Numbered from the stretch's first letter, positions 1 to 8,983 are shown. The stretch is DNA of 34,384 bases from an uncultured Lachnospiraceae bacterium (GCA_910587635.1 CAJUNB010000016.1:1-34384); one strand, 5' to 3'. Numbers and translations are program-made. The notes: generated by a model from the letters alone, not told the origin.

Positions 1-20
1 TCTATGGTCAGGGTCAGAGA

Positions 21-128
21 GTCGGAAAGAAGTCAATTTTTGTCCCTGCGAGGCGCTTGATTGACGCGTACTGGACGTACGCGGAAGGAAAGTAACGAAA
101 CAGGGGCAAAAATTGGTTCTTCTCCGAC
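21..128. repeat. Long imperfect inverted repeat with inner hairpin (MITE-like or structured RNA)
   Basis: The arms 21-48 and 101-128 match at 22 of 28 positions when one is reverse complemented. Four of the six mismatches would be G-U wobbles in a plus-strand RNA, leaving two A-C mismatches. Inside, a perfect 7-bp hairpin pairs CGCGTAC (65-71) with GTACGCG (77-83) around the loop TGGAC. There is no protein-coding capacity. The wobble bias hints at a plus-strand RNA fold, but a non-autonomous mobile repeat or an extragenic palindrome would look similar. The structure is seen directly; its function is unknown. Confidence 0.6.
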
Positions 129-135
129 CGTGTGT

Positions 136-156
136 CCCTTTATCCACTGAGGGTAA
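136..156 (+). repeat. Degenerate copy A of the CACTGAGGGTA motif
   Basis: The right half CACTGAGGGTA (145-155) is identical to copies B (4422-4441) and C (33641-33660). The left half is similar, with a one-base length difference. It lies 7 bases past the long palindrome. Function unknown. Confidence 0.4.
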
Positions 157-340
157 AGATTCAATATATAGAAGGGAACGGACCATATTTTTAAAACAGT
201 CCAGCCCCGGTATCAAGATACTTAGCAGCAAATGTATATACATCCCTGCCAGAAATATTTCTGCCGATCTCATAGGGCTCCCTCTCTTTCGATTCCATCT
301 GTTATCATATTATATCCAAAGCACCTTCGTCGTTTTTTCC

Positions 341-1657
341 CTATTTCAGCGTCTCTTCCTGCAACTGGTCAAGCATCGCCATGCACTCATCTACAGTGGC
401 GCCATTTAACAGCTCCCGTACGATCAGGCATGTATTGCCCCACTGTTCCACTTTCATACCCGCGTTGGAGCCAAGCACGTATACATTGTCCTGTACTCTG
501 TCATACAGTGGTTTCAGCGCAGGTATACATTCTACCTCTACATTTTGGGAAGGGGATATTACTTTATTTGTCTCTGCATACAGCTGGAGAGCTTCATCTG
601 AGAGAAGTACATCCAGCGTCTTAATCGTATCTTCCAGATTCTCTGCCTCTGCACAGATACCGTATCCGGTCATTGATACCACCGGCATCTGCCCCCTGCT
701 GCTGGGAAATCCAATTACCTGCAGTTCGAAATCCGGGTTCCCGTAGGCAGTCTCCGCATTTGCCGCTCCCCAATAGGCCATAACGATCGGTGTCTTCTGT
801 GCCAGGAAGCCCGGGCCTTCTCCTTCGATCGCTTCATAAGTATAGGCAGTTTCTGCATCAATATAGCCGTTATCTATCAGTTCCTGCAAAAATTCAAAAC
901 CAGGGCGCATATAGTCACTGTATTTACGCTCCCCACGATTGAGCTCCTCTATTTCTGCACTCGTATTTCCTCCATTGTACAAATCCGCATAGCCTATGGC
1001 AAAAACAAAATTTTCCAGCCACCAACGGTTCGCCCCCACAGGAGTTTCAATCCCGTTTTCCTGAAATACTCTGCAGCATTCCAGCAGATCTTCCGGCGTT
1101 TCCGGCAATACCAGGTTATATTTGTCAAACATATCTTTATTGACAAAAAGTCCATGCACCACTACCTCTTGGGGAATCGCCACCAGTTTTCCATCTACTG
1201 TATTGGCAGTCCTGACAACTTCCCGCAAATTTTCCGCACTGTCAAGTACCGACAAATCCAGCAGCATTCCCTCCTCCCCCAATACCTGAATCGTATCCGG
1301 GTTCAGCAGATACAGATCATCCATATGGTTGCGTACCCGATCCAACGTCACATCGTCATATGTCTTTTCCTGATAGTTCTCTGCAGTATAAGTCCTGTAT
1401 TCCACAGTCAGCCCCAATTTCTCTTCCGCTATGGCCACCGTCAAATCAAACGCAGTTCTTGCTATATTTTCCGCATTTGGGTTCGACTTTTCCATGGGGC
1501 CAAATAAATTGATAACTTTCTCATCGTCCTCCTCAAATGCAATCAGATTATTTCCTGACTCTCCTTCCGCTCCACAGGCTGCGGTTATCAGCACTATAAT
1601 TCCCGCCAGACAGAATACTAGTAATTTTCCGACTCTTTTACCCATGTCTTTCTTCAT
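341..1657 (-). CDS. Extracellular solute-binding lipoprotein (ABC family 1 type)
   Basis: A 438-residue protein with a lipoprotein signal: a basic start, a hydrophobic stretch at about residues 10-27, and a lipobox ending in the cysteine of TAACG. The rest fits a family 1 carbohydrate-binding protein, including the segment with AYWGAAN and the KTLDVLLSDEAL region. It should be anchored outside the membrane and bind a sugar or oligosaccharide. The ATG at 1657 follows an AAAGGA site with about 8 bases spacing. It starts 13 bases after the stop of the hybrid kinase gene, so the two are probably co-transcribed. No permease or ATPase gene accompanies it in the window, so it may deliver ligand to the kinase sensor domain or serve a transporter elsewhere. 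The ligand cannot be read from sequence. Confidence 0.8.
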   Translation of the reverse strand: MKKDMGKRVGKLLVFCLAGIIVLITAACGAEGESGNNLIAFEEDDEKVINLFGPMEKSNPNAENIARTAFDLTVAIAEEKLGLTVEYRTYTAENYQEKTYDDVTLDRVRNHMDDLYLLNPDTIQVLGEEGMLLDLSVLDSAENLREVVRTANTVDGKLVAIPQEVVVHGLFVNKDMFDKYNLVLPETPEDLLECCRVFQENGIETPVGANRWWLENFVFAIGYADLYNGGNTSAEIEELNRGERKYSDYMRPGFEFLQELIDNGYIDAETAYTYEAIEGEGPGFLAQKTPIVMAYWGAANAETAYGNPDFELQVIGFPSSRGQMPVVSMTGYGICAEAENLEDTIKTLDVLLSDEALQLYAETNKVISPSQNVEVECIPALKPLYDRVQDNVYVLGSNAGMKVEQWGNTCLIVRELLNGATVDECMAMLDQLQEETLK

Positions 1658-1670
1658 TTCCAGTTCCTTT

Positions 1671-4244
1671 CTATATATATTGATGTATCATTTTCTTTAA
1701 TAATTCCATATCAATCGGCTTCGCCAAATGGGCATTCATCCCGGCATCCAGTGCATCCTTTACATCTTCCGCAAAGGCATTCGCTGTCATGGCTATGATC
1801 AGTATTTGTTCCGCATCTTTACGCTCCAACGCCCGGATCCTCCTCGTGGCTTCATATCCATTCATAACCGGCATCTGCACATCCATCAGGATGGCATCAA
1901 ATTCCCCCTCTGCAGAATTCTCAAAGCGCTCCAGTGCCAGCTGCCCATCTTCTACAATTTCACACTTTGCCCCTTCGATATCCAAAAGCTCCGCCAGGAT
2001 TTCCGCATTGATTTCATTGTCTTCTGCAGCAAGGAAATACAGTCCCTCCAGATTTTTGCTGCTTTCAGCCTCTCCCCCATCGTTCACTTCCTGCTGCTTT
2101 GCCTGCATTTCTATTATCTTTTCTTTAAATGCCGATACGAAAAATGGTTTCGCCAGGATCTCTGCATTGTTCATATGCAAAACTTCCTCTTGTATTTCCT
2201 CCACGTCATAGGATATCAGAAACAGAATCGGGATCGAATCCCCGGTTGCCCACCGGATTTTTTCTGCTGTCTCTGCCCCCTTCATACCGGGCATATTCCA
2301 ATCCAACAGAATCATATGATACGCTTCTTCTGTTCCACACTTATCCTGTATCAGCCGGACTGCTTCTTCCCCATTCAGGGCAATATCCACCGAAATGCCC
2401 ACATCTTTCATAAGCATCTGAATATTGTCACAAACCTCCACTTCATCGTCCACTGCCAAAATTCGGGAAATCCCACTGCTTTCCCAAAACTGCTTATCCG
2501 CCTGTCCATCCGGTATACGAAGCTCTAATTCAACTCTGAAAAGGCTTCCTTTCCCTACTTCACTGAAAACCTCTATTGTTCCGCCCATAAGCTCTACGAT
2601 ATTTTTTGTAATCGCCATGCCCAGTCCGGTACCCTGTACTTTATTTGTCGTACTGTTCTCTGCCCTTGTAAACGCCTCGAATATTGTCTTTAGATATTCC
2701 TGCGTCATACCGTATCCGTCATCTTCCACCTCAATACGGATATGCTCATATTGGTTGGAACGCTGTTCAAGACCGATGATACGAAGCCAGATATTGCCAC
2801 CTTCCTGCGTGTATTTCACGGAGTTGGAAAGAAGATTGATCAGAATCTGATTGAGCCTTGTCTCATCCCCTGTCAGATACTCATGCTTGATGCCTGTCAC
2901 TGCCACGTGAAAACTCTGCGCCTTCGTTTTCGCCATCGGGCGGATAATCGTATCTACAGAAGAGACCAGGTCATTTAATGTAAACTCTCCGATCGTCAGT
3001 ACAACTTTACCGCTTTCGATCTTGGAAACATCCAGAATGTCATTGATCAGGCTCAGCAGATGCTGCCCGGACGCAGTAATCTTCTTTGTATATTCTCTCA
3101 CCTTAGCACTGTTTTCTGCATCTCTGGCCAGCAGAGTCGTAAATCCAAGAATCGCGTTCATCGGAGTACGAATATCATGGGACATATTGGAAAGAAACAT
3201 GGTCTTGGAATTGCTTGCAATCTGTGCTGCCTGCAATGCCTCCGCCAACTGTATATTATGTATCTCTCTTTCCGCCTCCCGTTCTACCCGCAGTCTCCGC
3301 TGCTGTTTTTCGTTAAAATAATACAAAACACAACACAGGAAAAACGCTGTCAGCATAACAAAGACAACAATCAGTATGTTCTGATTTACCGTTGTTCCTT
3401 CCTGCTGGATCGCCTCGATGGGCACATAACCGATCAGATAAATCGCGCCGTCGTTGACTGCCCACATATAGATCAGAGAGTCTTTATTCTGGATATCATG
3501 ATAGAACATAATATTTTTCCCGGCGGCTATATGCTCTGCCACTTCTTCCTGCAGATCCTCTTCGAGAATGCTATTCGCCCGATAGAAATCTTCCAGATTC
3601 AGATGACCTGCGTTGCGTTCTCCCGCCCCTTTCGGCTTCAATACAAGCCGCTCGCTTTTTGCATCCATAATATAGAGCATGGCACTGCCGTTGTAAAACC
3701 CTCTTGGCAGCGCCTCTTCAAAGGAATCATAAATATATTCGATATAGAGCATAGCTATCTCTTTGTCATTTTTTATCACAGGACATTTCATCGTATATGC
3801 CCATGTTCCCATATCATTTACGTAGGACCGAGAAATCGGCAGCTCTTCCACCGTTGCCCCGGAAGAAAAATTCAGTTCTTCTTCTGTGAACACATCCCCT
3901 GTATTGGAAATTCCCTCTGTTTCCCCGGACAGTATGATCGATATCTTTACCATCGTCCTGTTTCTGTTATAGGAACGAATAAATTCTTCCGGTTTTTCTA
4001 TTGTTGCAATCTCCAGGGCAATCAGCTTCTGGAAATCCGCTTCTTTTATCAGAATCGCCTCCACTGTCCCTTTGATCAGCACGAGACTTTCGCTCAGATT
4101 ATTGATGGCAGAAGATGACATCTCTTTCGATATCTTTCGTGCCACTGAAAATACAACTGTTCCCAATATACAGAAAACCAATACAATTGAAAGAAGCAAG
4201 GAAATACTGCTGTTGATTCTGCCTCTTTTCTCTTTCTTCCCCAT
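1671..4244 (-). CDS. Membrane hybrid sensor histidine kinase with two receiver domains
   Basis: Counting from the ATG at 4244, a first membrane helix spans about residues 13-35. An extracellular sensor region follows to about 285, and a second helix lies at about 289-311. The HisKA box carries SHDIRTP with the phospho-accepting histidine near residue 356. The ATPase domain shows the N box (NLLSNSVKYT), the G1 motif DDGYGMT and the G2 motif GTGLGMA. Two receiver domains follow: the first has its phospho-aspartate in LLDWNMPG (about 648), the second in MDVQMPVMNG (about 788). No DNA-binding output domain is present, so the signal must pass to another protein. The ATG at 4244 is preceded by GGAGAGAGAA, whereas the in-frame ATG at 4256 has no good site. 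The binding-protein gene at 341-1657 is the likely operon partner. Confidence 0.88.
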   Translation of the reverse strand: MGKKEKRGRINSSISLLLSIVLVFCILGTVVFSVARKISKEMSSSAINNLSESLVLIKGTVEAILIKEADFQKLIALEIATIEKPEEFIRSYNRNRTMVKISIILSGETEGISNTGDVFTEEELNFSSGATVEELPISRSYVNDMGTWAYTMKCPVIKNDKEIAMLYIEYIYDSFEEALPRGFYNGSAMLYIMDAKSERLVLKPKGAGERNAGHLNLEDFYRANSILEEDLQEEVAEHIAAGKNIMFYHDIQNKDSLIYMWAVNDGAIYLIGYVPIEAIQQEGTTVNQNILIVVFVMLTAFFLCCVLYYFNEKQQRRLRVEREAEREIHNIQLAEALQAAQIASNSKTMFLSNMSHDIRTPMNAILGFTTLLARDAENSAKVREYTKKITASGQHLLSLINDILDVSKIESGKVVLTIGEFTLNDLVSSVDTIIRPMAKTKAQSFHVAVTGIKHEYLTGDETRLNQILINLLSNSVKYTQEGGNIWLRIIGLEQRSNQYEHIRIEVEDDGYGMTQEYLKTIFEAFTRAENSTTNKVQGTGLGMAITKNIVELMGGTIEVFSEVGKGSLFRVELELRIPDGQADKQFWESSGISRILAVDDEVEVCDNIQMLMKDVGISVDIALNGEEAVRLIQDKCGTEEAYHMILLDWNMPGMKGAETAEKIRWATGDSIPILFLISYDVEEIQEEVLHMNNAEILAKPFFVSAFKEKIIEMQAKQQEVNDGGEAESSKNLEGLYFLAAEDNEINAEILAELLDIEGAKCEIVEDGQLALERFENSAEGEFDAILMDVQMPVMNGYEATRRIRALERKDAEQILIIAMTANAFAEDVKDALDAGMNAHLAKPIDMELLKKMIHQYI

Positions 4245-4290
4245 TTCTCTCTCCATCTCTTACACTGTTACAAGGAGTTGCCTGTCTATT

Positions 4291-4319
4291 ATTTTACCGT
4301 TTTTTTCCTTTATTATCAA
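4291..4319 (-). promoter_or_regulatory. Sigma-A type promoter for the histidine kinase operon
   Basis: Reading the minus strand, a -35 box TTGATA (4314-4319) and a -10 box TAAAAT (4291-4296) are separated by exactly 17 bases. The start codon at 4244 lies about 40 bases beyond the expected transcription start. Confidence 0.6.
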
Positions 4320-4421
4320 TATATTTCTTGCATACGGGATATGTTACATTCCACGGCTGCACATCTATATTTTTATTCTTTACCTTCAGGGAAAAGCGGA
4401 ATTACAAAGCAATTTACTGCC

Positions 4422-4441
4422 CCCTTGTTCACTGAGGGTAT
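4422..4441 (+). repeat. Copy B of the 20-bp motif CCCTTGTTCACTGAGGGTAT
   Basis: This is an exact 20-bp match to the reverse complement of 33641-33660. It sits just outside the terminator of the ribulokinase operon and upstream of the histidine kinase promoter. It is not part of any coding region. In RNA form the ends could pair as a short stem with G-U pairs. Function unknown. Confidence 0.55.
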
Positions 4442-4444
4442 AGA

Positions 4445-4481
4445 ATAAAAAAATAGAAGCCGATCGTCACCAGCTTCTATT
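4445..4481 (-). terminator. Intrinsic terminator after the ribulokinase gene
   Basis: On the minus strand, AATAGAAGC (from 4481) pairs perfectly with GCTTCTATT (to 4452) around a 12-base loop, and a run of seven T follows. It begins about 30 bases after the ribulokinase stop and closes the pentose operon. Confidence 0.85.
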
Positions 4482-4512
4482 CCTGTCACAAATACCATAT
4501 TATATGTAGCTG

Positions 4513-6165
4513 TTATATCATATCTGCCAGCTTCGTCAGACAGATATACTTTTCATAATGTTGCCGGTAAACTTCGCTCCGGTTCTTATCCGGTACAAAT
4601 TCTCCGATACATTTTGCCGCCATTTTGGCAGATGCCGTCTGCACATTTTCATACACACCGCCTGCCACAGCACCATAAATTGCAGCCCCTAACGCACATG
4701 TCTGATCGGCATCCAGTATCTCGATCTTTTTTCCCAACAGATCAGCCATCATCTGCATGACATAGCTGGACTTTTTGGAAATGCCGCCTACGGCTGTCAC
4801 TTTGTCAATTTCCAGTCCGGCCTCTTCAAATCCATCGATAATCCGTTTTAATCCACTGACTGCACCGAACACAAGTCCCTGAAATAATTCCGGCGCCTGT
4901 GTCCCCAGAGTCAGGTCACTGATTATGGCACTGCAGGCATCGTCCGTATCAGGATATCTGCGCCCATTGAACCAGTCCAGTGCCATTGGAAAAGTCTCTG
5001 ACGGCAATCCGGCAGCGGCTTCCTGCAATCTGACCAGCATCGTCTCCTCCATACTGCGGTGCAGCTTTTCATATACCGCTTCCCCCAGGTAATCCTTTGC
5101 CTGTGAAATCGGCCACATCATCACCCTTTTAAACCATCCGAATATATCCCCAAAGGCAGCCTGCCCGGTCTCGATTCCTACTAAGTCCGGCAAAATGGAG
5201 TTTTCCGCCTGACCACCAAAGCGCCGGATATCCTTTCCCTTCAGGAAGTCCGCCTTTTCTACAAGCATATCCACGGCAGAAGTTCCCAGCGTACATACCA
5301 CCGTCTTTTCCCTGATGCCTGCCCCTACGGCTCCGGCATGGGCATCAAAGGAGCTACCAGAAACGCTGACCGTTTCGGGCAGCCCCAGCCGCTCAGCCCA
5401 CTGCCACGTCAACTGTCCCGCTTTTATCGGTGCCGGTTTCGGCGCCTGTCCATACCGCTCTCTCACGCGTACCAGATACGGATCCAGGCTGCCCAGTATT
5501 TCTGCAGAAGGAAGACCGTTCCATTCGCTGTGCCACAGTGCTTTATGCCCCGCTGCACAGGCGCTGTGATAGATTTCTTCCGGTCTTGTATTGCCGCAGA
5601 GCACACCCACCATCCAGTCACAATGTTCCAGCCATGTATAGGCCGCTTTCTTTATTTTTTCATCCGTTCTAACAGTATGCAGAATTTTCGCCCAGAACCA
5701 CTCTGCACAATATTTACCCTGATATTTACTGTAATCTATCTCGCTCCCCTGTGTAAAGGCTCTGTCCACTTCTTCCGCTTCTTCCGCTGCAGAATGGTCT
5801 TTCCACAGATAAAACATGGCATTTTCATCTTCCGCAAATTCTTCTGTCAATGCCAGCGGCACCCCTTCCCGATTCACCGAGGCAGGCGTGGAACCGGTAG
5901 TATCCACACCGATACCGACAATGTTATCCCTTTGCTCTTTAGACAGCCCGGAAACAGCTCCTTTCACACAGCTTTCAAACGCTTCCAGATAATCCAGAGG
6001 ATGCTGCCGGAAAATGCACTGGCCGGGGTGCTGATAGAGTCCTTTTTTCCAACGGGGATAAAACGCAGTTCCGCTCCCTGCCTCCCTGCCGGAAACCGTA
6101 CTGACCACTGTAGCTCTCACTGAGTCACTCCCGAAGTCCACGCCTATTACATATTTCTCTTCCAT
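4513..6165 (-). CDS. araB: Ribulokinase (FGGY family, AraB)
   Basis: A 550-residue sugar kinase, close to the usual AraB length of about 560. It phosphorylates L-ribulose (and often D-ribulose) with ATP in the cytoplasm. The N-terminal VDFGSDSVRA motif, the GVDTTGSTPA segment, FLWKDH-type WKDHSAAEEAEE, EWFWAKILH, GHKALWH, the DWFNGRR segment and the C-terminal GGISKKS and DQTCALGAA regions are all characteristic of AraB rather than xylulokinase or glycerol kinase. The ATG at 6165 has an upstream AGGAAG with somewhat long spacing. It follows the transketolase C-subunit gene by 26 bases and is the last gene of the operon. No arabinose isomerase (AraA) or ribulose-5-phosphate epimerase (AraD) is visible, so the exact pentose substrate of the operon remains inferred. 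Confidence 0.9.
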   Translation of the reverse strand: MEEKYVIGVDFGSDSVRATVVSTVSGREAGSGTAFYPRWKKGLYQHPGQCIFRQHPLDYLEAFESCVKGAVSGLSKEQRDNIVGIGVDTTGSTPASVNREGVPLALTEEFAEDENAMFYLWKDHSAAEEAEEVDRAFTQGSEIDYSKYQGKYCAEWFWAKILHTVRTDEKIKKAAYTWLEHCDWMVGVLCGNTRPEEIYHSACAAGHKALWHSEWNGLPSAEILGSLDPYLVRVRERYGQAPKPAPIKAGQLTWQWAERLGLPETVSVSGSSFDAHAGAVGAGIREKTVVCTLGTSAVDMLVEKADFLKGKDIRRFGGQAENSILPDLVGIETGQAAFGDIFGWFKRVMMWPISQAKDYLGEAVYEKLHRSMEETMLVRLQEAAAGLPSETFPMALDWFNGRRYPDTDDACSAIISDLTLGTQAPELFQGLVFGAVSGLKRIIDGFEEAGLEIDKVTAVGGISKKSSYVMQMMADLLGKKIEILDADQTCALGAAIYGAVAGGVYENVQTASAKMAAKCIGEFVPDKNRSEVYRQHYEKYICLTKLADMI

Positions 6166-6191
6166 ATTATCTCTATCTTCCTATCCGGCTT

Positions 6192-7136
6192 TTATTTTTT
6201 ACGTGCTATCGCCTTTTTCGCACATTCTACAATATGTTCCGGTGTCAGACCGAATTTTTCAAGAAGTTCCCGGGGACCGCCGGAATGCCCAAAAGTATCT
6301 TCCACGCCCACGAATTCCACCGGTACGAGCTCAGAGCCGGCAATCACCTCTGCCACTGCGCCGCCCAGACCGCCTATGATACTGTGTTCTTCTGCAGTGA
6401 CGATAGCCCCTGTCTCTCTGGCAGCTTTGATAATGATATCTTTATCCACAGGCTTGATCGTATGCATATCGATGACTCTGGCATGAATGCCTTCCCGTGC
6501 CAGAAGTTTTTCCGCCTTCAATGCCTCCTGTACCATCAGGCCGCAGGCAATGATCGTCACATCCGTACCATCCGTCATCTGCACGCCTTTCCCCAGTTCG
6601 AAATGGTAGTCCCCAAATTCCTCTGTCACACCCTCTACTTCACAGCGTCCTGTCCGCAGATAACAGGGGCCAGACTTATCCAGGATTGCTCTTACTGCTT
6701 CTCTCGTCTCATTTCCATCACAGGGAACCACCACTGTCATCCCCGGTATCGTCCGCATCAGGCTGATGTCTTCCACACACTGATGGGTAGCACCGTCTTC
6801 TCCTACCGTCAGTCCCGCATGACTGCCGATCACCTTTACATTCAACCCCGGATAGGCCACATCATTTCGCACCTGATCGTATACGCGTCCTGCAGCAAAC
6901 ATCGCAAAAGTATGTACAAGCGCCGTAGCACCACATGTGGCAAATCCTGCCGCCACATTCACCATATTGGCTTCTGCAATGCCAATATTATAAAATCGAT
7001 CAGGATATTTTGCAGCGAAATATTCCGTCATCGTACAGCTCTTTAAGTCGGCATCAAATACATAGATTTTCTCATCACTGCCAAATTCCTCCAGCGCACG
7101 TCCATAAGCAACTCTTGTAGATATATTTTCGCCCAT
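6192..7136 (-). CDS. Transketolase, C-terminal subunit (split enzyme)
   Basis: A 314-residue protein that corresponds to the pyrimidine-binding and C-terminal domains of transketolase. Together with the product of the preceding gene it should transfer two-carbon units between sugar phosphates using thiamine diphosphate. The segment GIAEANM carries the expected catalytic glutamate. The HTFAMFAAGRVYDQVRND segment, GEDGATHQ, and a C-terminal domain with ITAEEHS-like VTAEEHSIIGG follow in the usual order. The start at 7136 (MGEN) is chosen because GGAGGG lies 7-8 bases upstream, overlapping the end of the N-subunit gene, whose stop is only 4 bases away. This implies translational coupling of the two halves. 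A longer reading to 7169 has no support. Confidence 0.88.
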   Translation of the reverse strand: MGENISTRVAYGRALEEFGSDEKIYVFDADLKSCTMTEYFAAKYPDRFYNIGIAEANMVNVAAGFATCGATALVHTFAMFAAGRVYDQVRNDVAYPGLNVKVIGSHAGLTVGEDGATHQCVEDISLMRTIPGMTVVVPCDGNETREAVRAILDKSGPCYLRTGRCEVEGVTEEFGDYHFELGKGVQMTDGTDVTIIACGLMVQEALKAEKLLAREGIHARVIDMHTIKPVDKDIIIKAARETGAIVTAEEHSIIGGLGGAVAEVIAGSELVPVEFVGVEDTFGHSGGPRELLEKFGLTPEHIVECAKKAIARKK

Positions 7137-7140
7137 TTTC

Positions 7141-7986
7141 TCAACCCTCCAGTTCCGCAATCTTACCATTCAGCTCTGTATACGCAGTTTCCCATTCCTC
7201 CGGTGTCGGCTGTCCGCCGTGGAAACGAACCTGATTTTCAAATACGGAAACTCCTTTTCCTTTTATCGTATCCGCTACGATCATCGTGGGTTTTCCGTTT
7301 TTCATGGCAGACGCCAGCTCCACCGCATCACAGAGCTGTTCCACATCGTGACCGTTCACCTCAAGCACATTCCAGCCAAAGGCTTTGAATTTCTCCCCGA
7401 TCGGATACGGAGACATCACCTCTTCCAGGGAACCATCAAGCTGCAGTTTATTGTTATCCACAAAACCGATCAGATTGTCTGCCTTATAAAATCCGGCAGC
7501 CATAGCCGCTTCCCAGATCTGTCCTTCCTGGATTTCCCCGTCGCCCATAATACAAAATATCCGGTTCCCCAGCTTTTTGCTCTTTCCGTACAGTGCCATA
7601 CCGAGAGCCACCGACAGGCCCTGTCCAAGAGAACCGGCGGACATATCCACACCTGGAACATGCATTTCCACATGTCCCGAAAGATTACTGTCTATCTTAC
7701 GGAATGTGGACAGATGTTCTGTCGGGAAAAATCCCCGAAGCGCCAGCGTAGCATACATCGTCGGGCTGCAATGCCCTTTTGACAGAATAAGTCTGTCTCT
7801 GTCAGGCTTACCGGGATCCTGCGGATCCACATTCATCTGATCGAAATACAGTACCGCCAAAATATCTGCGATGGAAAAAGAGCCCCCGATATGTCCCGAA
7901 CCGGCTGTCTGAATTGTCTCCAGCGCTGTCTTTCGTATCTTTGCCGCCCATAACTGTAATTCATTTTTCCTTTCCGTTTTCATCAT
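7141..7986 (-). CDS. Transketolase, N-terminal subunit (split enzyme)
   Basis: A 281-residue protein that matches the thiamine-diphosphate-binding half of transketolase. The cofactor and Mg motif is GDGEIQEG followed about 25 residues later by VDNN. The GSGHIGGS segment near the N-terminus and LSKGHCSP are also typical. It pairs with the adjacent C-subunit. The ATG at 7986 follows GAGGG with 7 bases spacing; the in-frame TTG at 7992 is a less likely start. It lies about 20 bases after the natural end of the permease frame, within the same operon. Split transketolases of this kind are common in Firmicutes and often accompany pentose or sugar-derivative transport genes. Confidence 0.88.
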   Translation of the reverse strand: MMKTERKNELQLWAAKIRKTALETIQTAGSGHIGGSFSIADILAVLYFDQMNVDPQDPGKPDRDRLILSKGHCSPTMYATLALRGFFPTEHLSTFRKIDSNLSGHVEMHVPGVDMSAGSLGQGLSVALGMALYGKSKKLGNRIFCIMGDGEIQEGQIWEAAMAAGFYKADNLIGFVDNNKLQLDGSLEEVMSPYPIGEKFKAFGWNVLEVNGHDVEQLCDAVELASAMKNGKPTMIVADTIKGKGVSVFENQVRFHGGQPTPEEWETAYTELNGKIAELEG

Positions 7987-8005
7987 TACCAAACCCTCTT
8001 TCTTT

Positions 8006-8983
8006 CTATTTCGCTGCGTTCTGTCGTTTCTGTTTCAGCATATCCACATAGACCGCAGCAATGATAATAACACCTTTTAACACATACTGCCAGTAAGAAT
8101 TGACATGCATCAGGTTCAACCCGTTGGAAATAAGCCCGATGATCAATACACCGATAATCAGTCCGCCCACGGTACCGGTACCGCCAAAGAATGACGTACC
8201 GCCCAGAACGGCTGCCGCAATGGCGTCTGTCTCATAGCCCTCCCCTGTGGATGGCTACCCGGAAGAAAGACGGGCTGCCAGAACGACACCGCAAAAACCT
8301 GCCATAGCACCACTGATCGTCCAGACAAGAATCTTGATTTTATTAATATTGATACCGGAGAAACGAGCCGACGTCTCGTTACCGCCTACCGCATAGATAT
8401 GCCGTCCTGTCCTCGTCTTATTTAATAAGAAGAAATCCAGGATCAGAAAAATCATCATATACACAACCGGCAGAGGGACCACTCCCAGAGACCCGGACCC
8501 AAAAGCACTGAAAGAACGGTTTGTCGTCGTCACCGGAGAACCATTGGCCAAAAGATAGGCGGCTCCTCTGCAGATAGACTGCATGGCCAGTGTCACAACA
8601 AAAGGATGGATACCGGTGTATGTAATGATAATACCGTTGGCCATACCGACTACAATACCGATCAATACACCCACTACAATGCCCATCCAGATGGGAAGTC
8701 CCGCATTTTCAAACGTCATAACACAGACAACACCTGTCAGGGCTGCCAGCGCGCCTCCTGTCAGATCAATACCTGCCAGTATGATAGCCATCTGTACACC
8801 GATTGCCAGATAACAATTCGTAGCACATGTCCGCAGCAAGTTGACTACGTTCGTCTGGGTCAGAAAGTTATTTCCAAACACCGAGAAAAACAGACACATG
8901 ATCAGCAGAGCTGCCAAAATACCCCAGTTCTGTTTAAAATACTCCCTTACGGGACGTAACATTTTATTTGATTTGTTATTCAT
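8006..8983 (-). pseudogene. Ribose-type ABC permease (RbsC-like) interrupted by an in-frame amber stop
   Basis: The full frame of 326 codons encodes a RbsC-type membrane permease, close to the usual 320 residues. It would carry sugar across the membrane with the adjacent ATPase. A single TAG (8255-8257) sits where relatives have glutamine in the segment LSSGQPSTGEGYE, so one base change (CAG to TAG) would explain it. After the stop, 82 further codons run without interruption in the same frame. They contain the typical AIAAAVLGGTSFFGG region and the last membrane helices, ending at the TAG at 8006-8008. Unless it is read through, the product is cut to 242 residues and lacks its last helices. 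The ATG at 8983 overlaps the end of the ATPase gene by 8 bases and follows GGGGGTGG. This could be a recent mutation or a sequencing error. Confidence 0.85.

Larger units (their letters stand above)
1..340. other. Intergenic region at left edge, no gene seen
   Basis: No open frame here has a ribosome binding site or a recognisable product. The stretch lies downstream of the minus-strand binding-protein gene that ends at 341. It contains a long imperfect palindrome (21-128) and, 7 bases further on, a degenerate copy of a motif that recurs twice elsewhere in the window (136-156). No clear intrinsic terminator for the gene ending at 341 was found. Confidence 0.6.

Noticed and set aside
3060..4118. 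Plus-strand frame of 352 codons opposite the histidine kinase
   Set aside because: Antisense to a clear kinase gene, rich in His, Cys and Phe, with no start site.
8255..8257. Pyrrolysine insertion at the permease TAG
   Set aside because: No pyrrolysine genes are visible and the neighbouring genes use TAG as an ordinary stop.
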